The notes: a model not told the origin generated them from the sequence alone. A DNA stretch of 64,000 nt from Colwellia psychrerythraea (GCF_000764185.1 NZ_JQEC01000057.1:1-64000), one strand, 5' to 3'; counted from the stretch's first letter, positions 19,254 through 28,265 are shown. Made by a program: numbers and translations.

Positions 19254-19460
19254 TTATTTATTAACTTTTTTTATCTCTGTTGAGGCAAAAATCGCGATAG
19301 CGCCAGAGATTAAATAAAATATTGCATAGTCGTGGGCATTATTAAACACCATTTGGTCTATAAAAAAATATGAAGCCATGAATATTCCGGCAATACCCGC
19401 GCCAAATAAAGCGCCTGAAACTGAGGACATGAGTACCTTATTATTGTTAGCTTGTGACAT
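19254..19460 (-). CDS. Small membrane protein, unknown function
   Basis: 68-residue protein with two predicted membrane helices (about 14-33 and 42-60) and a Lys-rich C terminus. The start has a strong ribosome site (AAGGA, 7 bases upstream), which argues for a real gene. I do not recognise a family. Confidence 0.62.
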   Translation of the reverse strand: MSQANNNKVLMSSVSGALFGAGIAGIFMASYFFIDQMVFNNAHDYAIFYLISGAIAIFASTEIKKVNK

Positions 19461-19588
19461 ATTATTTTCCTTACATATAACGCCATACTAATTGGTGGCA
19501 GTATGGGCCAAATTGAATGAATTTTAATTGTTAGTATTGAGAATATTTTACCAAGGCTAAACAGTGCTTTGCCTGAGTAGAGTTGTTT

Positions 19589-19844
19589 TTAGTTGTTGAC
19601 ATAATCTGCTGTTTGCTCAAAGCTTACTTTCTTCCAATGAATATACCCCCTAATGTTAAGCAATAAAAAGGCGAGATTTCCTAAGGACATGCCGTAGCTA
19701 GTCATAAAAAACACACCAAAAAACGTTAGATATGGCAAAGACAATAAAACCTACTTTAACTTTGTTACCCAGCAGGTAAGCGCCATATAAACTTAACGAT
19801 ATTGCTAACCAATCTATCCCGTAGTGGGCAAAAATATTTTCCAT
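19589..19844 (-). pseudogene. Frameshifted small membrane protein gene (PnuC-like appearance)
   Basis: Reading from the ATG at 19844 gives a hydrophobic protein (MENIFAHYGIDWLAISLSL, then GAYLLGNK) that hits a stop after about 35 codons. Shifting frame near 19710 restores TSYGMSLGNLAFLLLNIRGY and a sensible tail ending VNN at 19589. The total, 256 bases, is one base off a whole codon number, so a single indel broke an ~85-residue protein with three membrane helices. It resembles small PnuC-like or hypothetical membrane proteins; function unknown. A programmed shift is possible but I see no slippery site. Confidence 0.6.
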
Positions 19845-19895
19845 TGACGGACTTAACCTTTTTTATGTAAATTTTATGTATCAAAAAACGACATG

Positions 19896-20177
19896 TTAGT
19901 CATTAATACAGCGCATTAACTTTATACCACCAACATCAGTAGAGAAACCCAAGTCAGCATAAAACGATTCCGTATCAGGTAAACAATATAATTTGAAATG
20001 TTTTACTGCTTGATGAGATTTGAGCAAATTCATCAACTGTTGGCCTAAACCTTTACCGCTACTTTCTAAAGTAACAATGACATCAAATATAATATCTTTA
20101 AAAGTAAAGTCTATGATAACACGGGTAAAGCCGATCAGGTTTTCATGGTTATCAGGTATGCCATGTTTTGATCTCAC
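19896..20177 (-). pseudogene. Truncated GNAT-family acetyltransferase
   Basis: The visible 93 residues contain the core of a GNAT N-acetyltransferase: the beta strand ENLIGFTRVIIDF and the acetyl-CoA loop GKGLGQQLM, then a FYADLGF end. Full members have about 135-145 residues; the N-terminal strand and helices are missing, and sequence upstream of the GTG at 20177 has no matching frame. The usual Arg/Gln-x-x-Gly loop is altered (SSGKGLG). Probably a decayed gene, though a short expressed product cannot be excluded. Confidence 0.6.
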
Positions 20178-20374
20178 AGCTAACGTCCTTTAAGTGTACC
20201 TTTGATTTGCATATTGATAATTTAGTCATTACCGCTATTATCTTAAGTAATAACCGACGAGAAGTATGACTTATTTAAAACGATGAACTTTCTTTTTGTG
20301 ATCAGAGCCAGCTTTCTAGATAAAGCATTATGACCTGCTATAATCTGAACTGTATTTGACTCTTTTGGCGCTGG

Positions 20375-21478
20375 ATGAAAAGCTTAAATAACGTCATAAA
20401 CAACAAATCGATTTCTTATATGAAAGCTATTACATCAATATTTGTTATTATGCTTAGACTACTCACTATTTTCATTATTCTCTTTGTGACTCATGCGGCA
20501 AGTGCCGAGTTTAGCTCAGAAGTTTTATTGGAAAAATTAGCTGAGGCAAAAGATTACTTAGGTGTTCAGCCTTCCAATTCTTCAAAAATACTTAAAAAGT
20601 ACCTGAATGAAATTGATCAGTTAAGTATTAATAATCAATTAACTTGGCATCAAAACCTATTAAGAGCTTCCATTAGTCTTAATGATTTAAAGCAAGTTGA
20701 AAGTACTGTACGGTTAATGCTCGCCTATCCAGAGTTAGAGACAGAAACCGATAAATTTGTTTCTTTGTTAAGTAGTTTGGGCATATTTTTACGCCGGTCA
20801 GGGTACCCCCAAGAATCTATCTGGTTATTTGACTGCGGGCTTAATCAAGGGATTAAAAACTATAAACAAAAAATAAGCTTACTCATCAGTAAAGCAACGA
20901 GCTTAAAGTATCTGAAGAAATATAGTCAGGCCAAAGCAACTTTTGCTCACGCTTTACAATTAGCAAAACAACATAATGATGAAATATTTATAGGTTCTAT
21001 TTATAACTCATTAGGAAACATGGCGATAATAGAAGAAGAGTATATTTTAGCTAAAGAGTATTTGATAAATGCATTGCAGGTATCACAAAAAATTTCAAGA
21101 CGTACTGGTCAAATTATCGCGGGTTTACAGCTGCTTATGTTATCGATACTGGACAATGATCTTATTTTATATGATAAATTACATTATAGAATTAGTCGAC
21201 TCACTCTAATGAGCGATAGTGAGACTCGGCATGCTTACCTTTTTTGGATTGAAAAGGCTCATCAGGTGTCTAAGGGAAAAGAACTGTCCGCAGAAGAGCA
21301 AGAAGAGTTGGTTGTTAAACTCTACTTCATCAAAATAGTTAGCGTTAACTTACATAATCAGTTAGTTGAAAAGTTGGCTAAACCAATGGGAATAAAAATT
21401 TTACCTATTGTAAAAGAGTACAGCCAATATAAAGGTGATTTATTAAATCATATACACCAATGTAAGCTCTCAAAGTAA
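20375..21478 (+). CDS. Exported or membrane-anchored TPR-repeat protein
   Basis: 367 residues. A hydrophobic segment at about 22-45 (IFVIMLRLLTIFIILFV) ending near SAE looks like a signal peptide or anchor. The rest is helical with TPR-like repeats, clearest at about 190-235 (ARATF/AHALQLAKQHND and AKEYLINALQVSQKI). The build resembles the sensor halves of TPR-containing diguanylate cyclases and kinases in Alteromonadales, but no output domain follows. Met17 (20423) is an alternative start. Function unknown. Confidence 0.7.
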   Translation: MKSLNNVINNKSISYMKAITSIFVIMLRLLTIFIILFVTHAASAEFSSEVLLEKLAEAKDYLGVQPSNSSKILKKYLNEIDQLSINNQLTWHQNLLRASISLNDLKQVESTVRLMLAYPELETETDKFVSLLSSLGIFLRRSGYPQESIWLFDCGLNQGIKNYKQKISLLISKATSLKYLKKYSQAKATFAHALQLAKQHNDEIFIGSIYNSLGNMAIIEEEYILAKEYLINALQVSQKISRRTGQIIAGLQLLMLSILDNDLILYDKLHYRISRLTLMSDSETRHAYLFWIEKAHQVSKGKELSAEEQEELVVKLYFIKIVSVNLHNQLVEKLAKPMGIKILPIVKEYSQYKGDLLNHIHQCKLSK

Positions 21479-21767
21479 TACATGTGGATTAGTTTGAGTT
21501 AATTTGTGCAATTAAGCAGGTAAAGGGTTCTCATTTCTAGCATCTCCAATACCTTCTTCAGACGTAAACTTGCAAGGATAGGATGCTTGACCACAACTAC
21601 AGCCTCTAACTCTAGTGCCTGTAGGGGAAGGGATTCTATTTATTAAACACGGTTAGTGATTTTTGTGCAAAGTAAGCCTACAAGGCAGCAAAGCAAATGC
21701 AGGCAGAACAATTACAGCTTGTAAGCTTAATAAGAGAGAGAGCAAATCGCCACATTTTAATTTTGAT

Positions 21768-22121
21768 TTAAACCAAGCTGTTTTGTTTTATTTTTGTTAA
21801 GCCAAGAGAAACTAATCGATAAGATTCGCTAAGGTAGTATTGTAACTCTTCATCTTTTGTTGGTTCACTATCGAATTGTTGTATCCATTTCATCCCGCGA
21901 TTAGCAAAGTAGGGGGCAGGTTTATAACCCTCACACTCACTTAAAAAATTGAAATTTATTATTGAGGTTTTAAACGTAAATGCCGATTTTTTATCTTTTG
22001 TCCAACCGCCAATAGCGAAGACTTTACCACCAACTTTCCAAACATGTGAGTTGCCCCATTGCATTACGTAGGTTGTTGCCGTTAAGCTGCCACAAAATTT
22101 ATTAAATTCATCGTAATTCAT
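21768..22121 (-). CDS. MmcQ/YjbR-family protein
   Basis: 117-residue cytoplasmic protein with the YjbR fold pattern: an N-terminal MNYDEFNKFC helix, QWGNSHVWKVGGKVFAIGG beta hairpin, a TFKTS strand, PAPYFANRGMKWIQ and a C-terminal helix with SYRLVSLGLTK. The family has a CyaY-like double-wing fold; molecular function is not established. The start has AGGTG upstream. Complete. Confidence 0.82.
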   Translation of the reverse strand: MNYDEFNKFCGSLTATTYVMQWGNSHVWKVGGKVFAIGGWTKDKKSAFTFKTSIINFNFLSECEGYKPAPYFANRGMKWIQQFDSEPTKDEELQYYLSESYRLVSLGLTKIKQNSLV

Positions 22122-22222
22122 GAAAGTCGTTTCACCTCATTGTTTTATCAATGCCATTTAGTGGTAATTAACCGCTATTATATTAAGATACGAACACTGC
22201 TCAATATTATAGCGGTATCGCT

Positions 22223-23311
22223 TTACTGTCTGTCTTCTATTTTATAACCGTTAGGGATATTAAATTGGCTATCGTGGATTTGCTTTTCAGATACTGAAGT
22301 TACTTCATAAATGTAACGTACACGGGCATCTTTTTGCCATTCAGCTACTACACCATCGACCACTTTATCGGCTTCATCTTTTATTATATTACCAAAGAAG
22401 CTACTTGCCGCATTTCCTAAACCTTGAGAAAAATCTACGGCATTGTCAGCACGTTTTTTCTTAGCAACAGGGCAAGCTTCACTCTTTTGGAACCATTCCA
22501 TTTTTATTGATAGTGGATACCCTTTAATGGTTGCCAGTTTTTTAGTGATCTCATTAAATTGCGCTTTATCGATTTTTTCAATGTCGCCACTAAAAGCACT
22601 GATTGCTTTGTAGCCATCTTTACCTAATAAGCGTACTAAAACGTTATTATCGCCGACTGTATTAAGGTAATTATCAGTGGCTTTTTGGTGAACTTTCCAG
22701 GCACTTTTAATTTCTGCTGTTGGTGTTGTTGTCCAAAATACAAATTGCAGTAAGTTAAGGTCTACTTTGCCATTTTTATCTTTAAATTCAGTAGTCCACT
22801 TTGCGGTGTATTCTTTCGATGGCAAGCCACCAATTTGGCGAGTGTTATTTGTCGCTATAACAGTGAAGTCATTTTTATCTAAGGTAACCTCACAATTTCT
22901 TTCTTCATAAGTTTCATATTCTTGCTCTTCATCTGAAGAGTCTTGAGTTTTAGCCATAAATTCTGAAAATACATCATTACAGCCACTTAGCGGACATTCT
23001 TGATAGCTTTCTTTATCATGGTCTACATCCCACAACAAGTTGTCATTAATTCTAAAGATTGTGGTGTAATCGTAATCAGCCCAACCCATGTAAAAACTGT
23101 CAAATTCTGCTTGTTGATCTATCGCACGCATATTTTCGCGGGTATAAACTGTTTGTGTGCCTTGATGATCAGGTAGGTATAAGCCATTGATAGTAAATTT
23201 TGCTGTAACAACAGAAGTAGGGTTTTTAGGGGTGTTATCAACTTGCGTTGATGCACAAGAAACGAGTGCAGCAGTTACAGCAATAGTTGTTATTTTACGA
23301 ACAAAGTTCAT
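22223..23311 (-). CDS. Predicted lipoprotein of unknown function
   Basis: 362 residues with a lipoprotein signal (ITTIAVTAALVSC, Cys19), so lipid-anchored in the outer or inner membrane facing the periplasm. The body is acidic in the middle (DSSDEEQEYETYEE) and has Cys pairs (CPLSGC). I recognise no domain. The ATG has AAAGGA eight bases upstream. It is a single-gene unit, separated from the upstream gene by a strong terminator. Confidence 0.75.
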   Translation of the reverse strand: MNFVRKITTIAVTAALVSCASTQVDNTPKNPTSVVTAKFTINGLYLPDHQGTQTVYTRENMRAIDQQAEFDSFYMGWADYDYTTIFRINDNLLWDVDHDKESYQECPLSGCNDVFSEFMAKTQDSSDEEQEYETYEERNCEVTLDKNDFTVIATNNTRQIGGLPSKEYTAKWTTEFKDKNGKVDLNLLQFVFWTTTPTAEIKSAWKVHQKATDNYLNTVGDNNVLVRLLGKDGYKAISAFSGDIEKIDKAQFNEITKKLATIKGYPLSIKMEWFQKSEACPVAKKKRADNAVDFSQGLGNAASSFFGNIIKDEADKVVDGVVAEWQKDARVRYIYEVTSVSEKQIHDSQFNIPNGYKIEDRQ

Positions 23312-23520
23312 TTATATTTCCTTTATTAATGAGTATTTGGTGGTTTGATAAATAGGCAGGGTAAAACTGAATGCTGTTTTAATATCCTTATTTAATAGCT
23401 TGTTAGAATATGATTCTATCACCACTTCTTAGGCAAAATCTAAAAATTAATTTGCTTTGTTTTTCAGCGTTAATTAAGTCAAGAATAGGTTTTTTTGGCG
23501 CGGGATTTATCCCTAGTTAT

Positions 23521-23559
23521 AATAAAAATCACTATTGTCTTTCAATAGTGATTTTTATT
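23521..23559 (-). terminator. Strong bidirectional terminator
   Basis: Perfect 17-bp inverted repeat (AATAAAAATCACTATTG and its complement) with a 5-nt loop and T-runs on both sides. It lies 40 bases after the stop of the upstream minus-strand gene. Confidence 0.85.
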
Positions 23560-23598
23560 ATATTCCAGGCAATTGTGATGCTTGGGCAGCATGACAAC

Positions 23599-24486
23599 CT
23601 AAATGTTGCGTTTAGCAATGAGCAGTTGTGCATGCTCAGTATTTGCTGTTTGTTGTAAGTACAGGGTTATTTCTTTATGTGCTTGGCGAAATGGTTTGTA
23701 TAAATGAGACTTCAATTCTTTTTTTACTTGTTTAATATCAATAGCCTTTATTACGCAAAATAACGCCAAGGCATAAACTGTTTCTAACTCTGGCAGTGCG
23801 GCTTGCCGGTTAAGATTACGGTTATTACACGAGCCACAGCCGCCTTTAAATTGGTAGGCAGTATTGGCAAAAATAACACCAAAGCCCATAAAACAAGCAA
23901 CTAAATCTATGGTTTGCGCTAATGCGTCTTTGCCACCGGGAGCGTCTTTTCTAGAGATATCAGTATCAGAAGGAAGCACGGCATGTTGGTTAACTAAAAT
24001 ACCCGCTTGTATTTGTACTAAATAAGCAATCATATCTTGTGGTTGGTTAAGTTGACTTGAGTGAAAGGCAATGTCTATGCTGGTGTCTAAGTCAGGAGCT
24101 ACAGCCTCACCTTCTACTTTATAGCTGATATTTGAACTTCCATTCGAGTTTGCATAAGCACTTATTTTAGCGCTTTCACCACGCAGTGGTGACTGAAAAA
24201 ATAACTGTGGCATAGGTTTTTGCCTAAAGTTATCAGCAGGTACTAGCTTTAGCGGCCACTTAGTCATGCCAGTGTATTTGAGGGTATTGGAAAATATTGT
24301 CCCAGCCATTTCTTCAACACTGCTTGAACTACCAGGGTAAAAATTATTGTTTGGTAATATCAACTCACTGCTATTTTTGAAAAAATCGCCATCAAGTTGC
24401 TGCATGGACCAATAAAAAGTATCAAAAATCCACTCTTTGCTTGCTTCATCAATAACGGGTTTTGCTTTTAAAAAAGTTGAAAACAT
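23599..24486 (-). CDS. Conserved-looking hypothetical protein
   Basis: 295 residues, no signal peptide. A Cys motif CGSCNNRNLN (about 213-222) could bind metal. The middle resembles an all-beta segment (ISAYANSNGSSNISYKVEGEA), and the C-terminal third is helical. Family not recognised. Start at 24486 has AAGG nine bases upstream. Codon use looks like its neighbours. Confidence 0.65.
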   Translation of the reverse strand: MFSTFLKAKPVIDEASKEWIFDTFYWSMQQLDGDFFKNSSELILPNNNFYPGSSSSVEEMAGTIFSNTLKYTGMTKWPLKLVPADNFRQKPMPQLFFQSPLRGESAKISAYANSNGSSNISYKVEGEAVAPDLDTSIDIAFHSSQLNQPQDMIAYLVQIQAGILVNQHAVLPSDTDISRKDAPGGKDALAQTIDLVACFMGFGVIFANTAYQFKGGCGSCNNRNLNRQAALPELETVYALALFCVIKAIDIKQVKKELKSHLYKPFRQAHKEITLYLQQTANTEHAQLLIAKRNI

Positions 24487-24695
24487 TAATGGCTGCCTTA
24501 TTTATGATTTAACGATTACTTGATAACTGTTCTAAAATCGCTCGATAGCTGTTTGGTTTTTGTTTGGTAATGGTTTGCTATTATTTAGTAATTGCTTATT
24601 AATCCCTACTTAAGCTTTATTGTCAGCATTATAAAGCTTCTTTTTACCGAAAGTGAATCTGGACAGCGGTGGCTAATGAACAGATTTTCTTTATG

Positions 24696-25538
24696 CTATT
24701 TTTTCTGCGCACTGACTCCCATCAGATGCTCGACCTTTACCACGTTCTTGAAGCCGGCCGCTTTTAACCGGCGGATGACACCATCGACAAAGCTACTGCC
24801 TTTTTTTACTACGTGTGGGTTGCCAGTGTAATGAAAAAGTCGTCCGCCTGGGCGAAGCACCCGGAAGATTTCCCGGTAGAACTCTTCGCTATAAAGCTCG
24901 CCAGCGAGAGAGAATCGTGGTGGATCATGAATGACAGAATCGAAGGAAATAGTAGGTAATGTGCCTATCAGCTCAAAGCTACTGCCTTGACGTTGTTCAA
25001 TGCCCTCGTTACCTAAATCGCTTGACCAAGGGTTTTGAGCTCGAAGTCCTATTACCTCTTGGCTTAGCTCTATGCTAAGTACTTCCCTTGCGCCTAGTCG
25101 GTGGGCAGCAATGGCCGCATAACCCAGCCCGCTGCAGCAATCCAGTACCTTATCACCCTTGCGCACGGCTTGTTGAGCCATCTCAGAAGCACTAGTAAAG
25201 GGGTCAGTACCCTTGGATATATGCATCTTAACACCGCTAATTTCTAACAGTGGAGCGCCCGCTGTAGGAACGAGTTTGTAGTAACCAGAGCTGCGGTCTT
25301 CCAGCGGAACCATATCGCCATCGCTGCAGAGGTAGATCCGTTGTGTCTTCTTGACTATTTTTTTTAGTTCATTAATGGAAAGTTGATTATCTTGGTCGAG
25401 GATTAGCCCCTGGTCACTTATGGAAAATTCCTGCTCTGAAATATTCAGGTCAGTAGAGAGGAAAACGCAGGACAGTCCTTGAGCAATGGCCTCCAGCGCT
25501 TTTTTGGCATTTATAGTATGAAGGTAGTAGCCGAGCAT
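24696..25538 (-). CDS. Class I SAM-dependent methyltransferase
   Basis: 280 residues. A Rossmann methyltransferase domain covers about 125-275: motif I VLDCCSGLGYAA, motif II VLSIELS, and motif IV HDPPRF, followed by FRVLRPGGRLFHYTG. The HDPPRF motif recalls methyltransferases acting on nucleic acid bases or small amines, but the substrate is unknown. The N-terminal 120 residues form a separate domain that I cannot assign. The gene is visibly richer in G+C than its neighbours (e.g. GCCGGCCGC near 24755), which suggests horizontal acquisition. Confidence 0.78.
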   Translation of the reverse strand: MLGYYLHTINAKKALEAIAQGLSCVFLSTDLNISEQEFSISDQGLILDQDNQLSINELKKIVKKTQRIYLCSDGDMVPLEDRSSGYYKLVPTAGAPLLEISGVKMHISKGTDPFTSASEMAQQAVRKGDKVLDCCSGLGYAAIAAHRLGAREVLSIELSQEVIGLRAQNPWSSDLGNEGIEQRQGSSFELIGTLPTISFDSVIHDPPRFSLAGELYSEEFYREIFRVLRPGGRLFHYTGNPHVVKKGSSFVDGVIRRLKAAGFKNVVKVEHLMGVSAQKK

Positions 25539-25654
25539 ATCTTTTGTCTATCTAGTGAGAATAACTGATCGCATTATACACACTTCAACGTTGGTGGCTT
25601 AGTTAAATAAGCTATTACCTGGGTTCCTTAACATAGCCGTTTAACTTAAGTAAC

Positions 25655-25698
25655 CTGAACTCTGGATACGCAGTATTTATTCATTATCCAAAGTTCAG
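25655..25698. repeat. Imperfect inverted repeat between methyltransferase and TIR genes
   Basis: Arms CTGAACTCTGGATA (25655-25668) and TATCCAAAGTTCAG (25685-25698) match at 13 of 14 positions around a 16-nt loop. A related core, CTCTGGATA, recurs twice near 49911-49952. Possibly a dispersed palindromic element. Confidence 0.55.
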
Positions 25699-25763
25699 TT
25701 TAGGTAATCAGGTGACCGTTTTGGCTGATTAGTGCAGACCATTTTGTAGGTTCACTGACGAAT

Positions 25764-26237
25764 TTAATATCCTAATTCTTCATATAGCTCATCTTTAAAG
25801 TAATAATTGCCATAATTATCATGCATGTTATAACTTTCAATCGCATGGGCGACAATCTTCGGAGAAAAAGCGACAAAAATAGCGCCCATGTCACGAATTA
25901 CCGCTGGGCAAGTAGCCCTTACCATTTCACGTGAACCATCTAAATTGACACATATAATGGTGCAGCCTTTTTCAATAGCAACTTCAGCTTCCCATTGAAC
26001 GTACTTATGTTTGCTTTTTGTATCTTTGCCAATGAGCATGACATATTTATCGGCCATATTTATACGCTCTCGACACTTTGCTTTTATAAATTCTTCATCT
26101 TCAGAATTTAAAGCATCATTCAACTGACAATCATTAAAGTCCAAATCAATTTTATTGTTAGTTCTCCATGCTTGCATCAACCTGTAATCATCAATATCTG
26201 TACTACTAAAACCTACAAATGCATTAGATAATTCCAT
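25764..26237 (-). CDS. Orphan TIR-like (MTH538/ThsB-type) domain protein
   Basis: 157 residues, all one domain. It has the N-terminal AFVGFSSTD strand-loop, a middle DKYVMLIGKDTKSKHKYVQWEAEVAIEKG block with Glu83 in the usual catalytic position, and IICVNLDG, as in the MTH538 TIR-like family (PF08937). In Thoeris defence, ThsB proteins of this build make a signal molecule from NAD+ upon phage infection. No ThsA or other effector gene is seen next to it. Good ribosome site (AGGA, 7 bases). Role in defence is inference. Confidence 0.8.
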   Translation of the reverse strand: MELSNAFVGFSSTDIDDYRLMQAWRTNNKIDLDFNDCQLNDALNSEDEEFIKAKCRERINMADKYVMLIGKDTKSKHKYVQWEAEVAIEKGCTIICVNLDGSREMVRATCPAVIRDMGAIFVAFSPKIVAHAIESYNMHDNYGNYYFKDELYEELGY

Positions 26238-26690
26238 TATTTTATTCCTAAGCTAATTGGTTATTGTTGAGAGACATAGCGGTCTATTGAGTATGTTTTA
26301 GAAAACCTACCTATCCCTTTATCTGTTAACTTTAACTTAACAACCAATTCAATAACATTACACGCCATGTCAATCAATAAGTACTTAATATTCATGAAAA
26401 AAGCCTGTGGTAATAATATCAAAGGCTCTTGAAAGGATGTTTGTAGGGGGGAAATTAACAACCATGCCAATAAAATATTGTTCACTTTTGTTGGTTAAAA
26501 TACTCCTAGGCGGCGTTGTCCTATTTGTTTTTTATGTGCACCACAAGATCACAAACTTAATGGCGTTGCTATTTGACTAGGTCAGGTCTATTCAATAAAG
26601 ATTTAGTTACTTAAGCGATAAAATACCAGCCCCTACCTTACTTGAGAAAGTAAACAAGGGGCTTTTTTATTTATTGCAATAGGATTTGCC
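26238..26690. other. Intergenic stretch with a doubtful small frame and an orphan terminator
   Basis: On the minus strand a 74-codon frame (26261-26485, GTG start) ends 23 bases before the TIR gene; it is hydrophobic but unlike anything I know, and may be a remnant. On the plus strand nothing convincing precedes the terminator at 26628-26668. Otherwise nothing seen. Confidence 0.35.
26628..26668 (+). terminator. Rho-independent terminator without an obvious upstream gene
   Basis: AGCCCCT ... AGGGGCT stem with an inner TTACTT/AAGTAA stem, followed by TTTTTT on the plus strand. No plus-strand gene ends before it, so it may belong to a small RNA or a lost gene. Confidence 0.65.
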
Positions 26691-26718
26691 ATGACATCAT
26701 AGTTGCAAGTGGTATAAT
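26691..26718 (+). promoter_or_regulatory. Sigma-70-type promoter of the VF530-family gene
   Basis: ATGACA (-35, five of six consensus bases) and TATAAT (-10, perfect) are separated by 16 bases, about 60 bases upstream of the start codon at 26781. Confidence 0.6.
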
Positions 26719-26780
26719 TAGCTTACTTCGTGACAGTAAACCTAGAGAAACTCGCCAATTTAGGCCGTTTAGGAATAATA

Positions 26781-27191
26781 ATGATCAATAAAGATATTTA
26801 TAAAAATAACCCACTACATGGCACTAGCCTTGAAACAGTGTTAACGACTTTAGTTGACCATTACGGTTTTGAAATTTTAGCGGCTTATATGAACCTAAAT
26901 TGCTTTAAGCAAAATGCCAGTATTGAGTCGAGCATAAAGTTTTTAAAGAAAACTTCATGGGCACAAGAAAAAGTTGAAGCCTTTTATATGTATCAATATA
27001 ACAGCTTACCAAAAGCCGATGATGCTAACTTTGAACTGCCACCGCGTGACCGCATAGTGCCATCAGGACTTGAGCAAAGACCACCGAAAGAATTGAGTTT
27101 AGAAGATGCCGAAGAGTTGCGAATTAAACAGGCTAAGAAAACCCGTGAACGCGCTGCCGCATCAAGACCAGCTAACCCTTGGGGCAATTAA
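26781..27191 (+). CDS. VF530-family putative DNA-binding protein
   Basis: 136 residues. The first 65 match the VF530 (DUF2132) family: NNPLHGTSLETVLTTLVDHYG, FEILAAYMNLNCF, and SIKFLKKTSWAQEKVEAFY. This helical domain was solved structurally from Vibrio and is thought to bind DNA. The C-terminal part is Pro/Arg-rich with a helical segment LEDAEELRIKQAKKTRERA, an extension beyond the minimal family. Start at 26781 chosen because AGGA stands seven bases upstream and the domain starts there; an upstream GTG in frame (26730) falls right after the promoter. Followed at 34 bases by the AlkB-like gene, likely co-transcribed. Confidence 0.85.
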   Translation: MINKDIYKNNPLHGTSLETVLTTLVDHYGFEILAAYMNLNCFKQNASIESSIKFLKKTSWAQEKVEAFYMYQYNSLPKADDANFELPPRDRIVPSGLEQRPPKELSLEDAEELRIKQAKKTRERAAASRPANPWGN

Positions 27192-27225
27192 GGGGATAGC
27201 AACAGCAAAGGTTATTTAATAGATC

Positions 27226-27858
27226 ATGGATTTATTTTCTGCTTTACTCGATGAACCGCTTAATATTTTACCAAGCGATGGTGAGGTTAATTACTACGGC
27301 GAAATTATGCCGATTAGTGATAGTGACTACTACTTTGATCGGTTACTTAATAACATAACTTGGCGCTGTGACCAAGCGTTAGTATTTGGTAAACTCATTG
27401 AAACGAAAAGAAAAGTTGCTTGGTGCGCGGATACTGTTGACGGTAAACCTTTTGCCTATACCTACTCAGGCGTTACTAAGCACTCTATCCCGTTTACTGA
27501 AGAGTTATTAAAACTTAAAAGGTTAGTTGAACAGCATAGCGATGAGACTTATAACTCTTGCCTATTAAACCTCTACCACTCTGGTGAAGAGGGTATGGCA
27601 TGGCACAGTGATGGCGAGCAAGATTTAAAAGAAAATGGCGCAATAGCTTCACTAAGTTTTGGCGCAGAGCGAAAGTTTGCCTTTAAACATAAGATCTCAA
27701 AAGAAGTTGTTGCCCTACAACTGAAACCGGGCAGCTTGTTAGTAATGAAAGGCGCTACTCAGAAAAACTGGCTCCATAGATTACCCCCGACTAAAAAAGT
27801 ATTTGAACCACGGATAAACCTTACCTTTAGAACCATAGATAGAGCCGAATTTAAATAA
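27226..27858 (+). CDS. AlkB-like 2-oxoglutarate/Fe(II) dioxygenase
   Basis: 210-residue oxygenase of the AlkB (ALKBH2/3-like) group, which repairs alkylated DNA or RNA bases by oxidative demethylation. Iron ligands are visible: His127 and Asp129 (MAWHSDGE) and His184 (NWLHRLPP). 2-Oxoglutarate-binding Arg residues are in EPRINLTFR (Arg196, Arg202). The N-terminal substrate-lid segment with PFAYTYSGV is also typical. Length fits single-domain relatives. Probably in one unit with the VF530-family gene, which would fit a nucleic-acid job for both. No clear ribosome site next to the ATG. Confidence 0.88.
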   Translation: MDLFSALLDEPLNILPSDGEVNYYGEIMPISDSDYYFDRLLNNITWRCDQALVFGKLIETKRKVAWCADTVDGKPFAYTYSGVTKHSIPFTEELLKLKRLVEQHSDETYNSCLLNLYHSGEEGMAWHSDGEQDLKENGAIASLSFGAERKFAFKHKISKEVVALQLKPGSLLVMKGATQKNWLHRLPPTKKVFEPRINLTFRTIDRAEFK

Positions 27859-28082
27859 CATTAACCATTCTATTTAACCCATTAATATTTTTTGGCTTAA
27901 TAAATGCATTGTTCTTTATAGATGCTTTAAATAAAATTAAAAGTGCATAAGTGTCAAAATCGTATATCGAGCTAATTAATTCTTATTTTTTGTTAGTGTC
28001 GGTCGATAAAAAGGTATAGCAAGTAGGTTTAAATTTGGCTTGTTTTATCTGAGTTTATGTACCGTTATCAGTGGTGATTATT

Positions 28083-28265
28083 ATGACAATTGAAAAGAAA
28101 CGTCATTACCTGTTGTATGGTAATCGAGCCGTAATTTATGTGGCGAGCCTAATTGGGCTATTTTATGATATGAATATTGCTTATGTGGTAGCACTAACGC
28201 TTTGGTTATGGCTACCACAGTGCCTATTACTTGAATTAAACTTACTTAAAGTGATTAAGCAATAA
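28083..28265 (+). CDS. Small hydrophobic protein, unknown
   Basis: 60 residues with a Lys/Arg-rich N terminus and two hydrophobic stretches (VIYVASLIGLFY, and IAYVVALTLWLWLP). The ATG at 28083 has GGTG seven bases upstream, and is preferred to the GTG at 28071. Family not recognised; it could be a real small membrane protein. Confidence 0.5.
   Translation: MTIEKKRHYLLYGNRAVIYVASLIGLFYDMNIAYVVALTLWLWLPQCLLLELNLLKVIKQ

Noticed and set aside
26261..26485. 74-codon hydrophobic frame before the TIR gene
   Set aside because: GTG start without a ribosome site, odd composition and no recognisable family; too weak to call a partner of the TIR protein.
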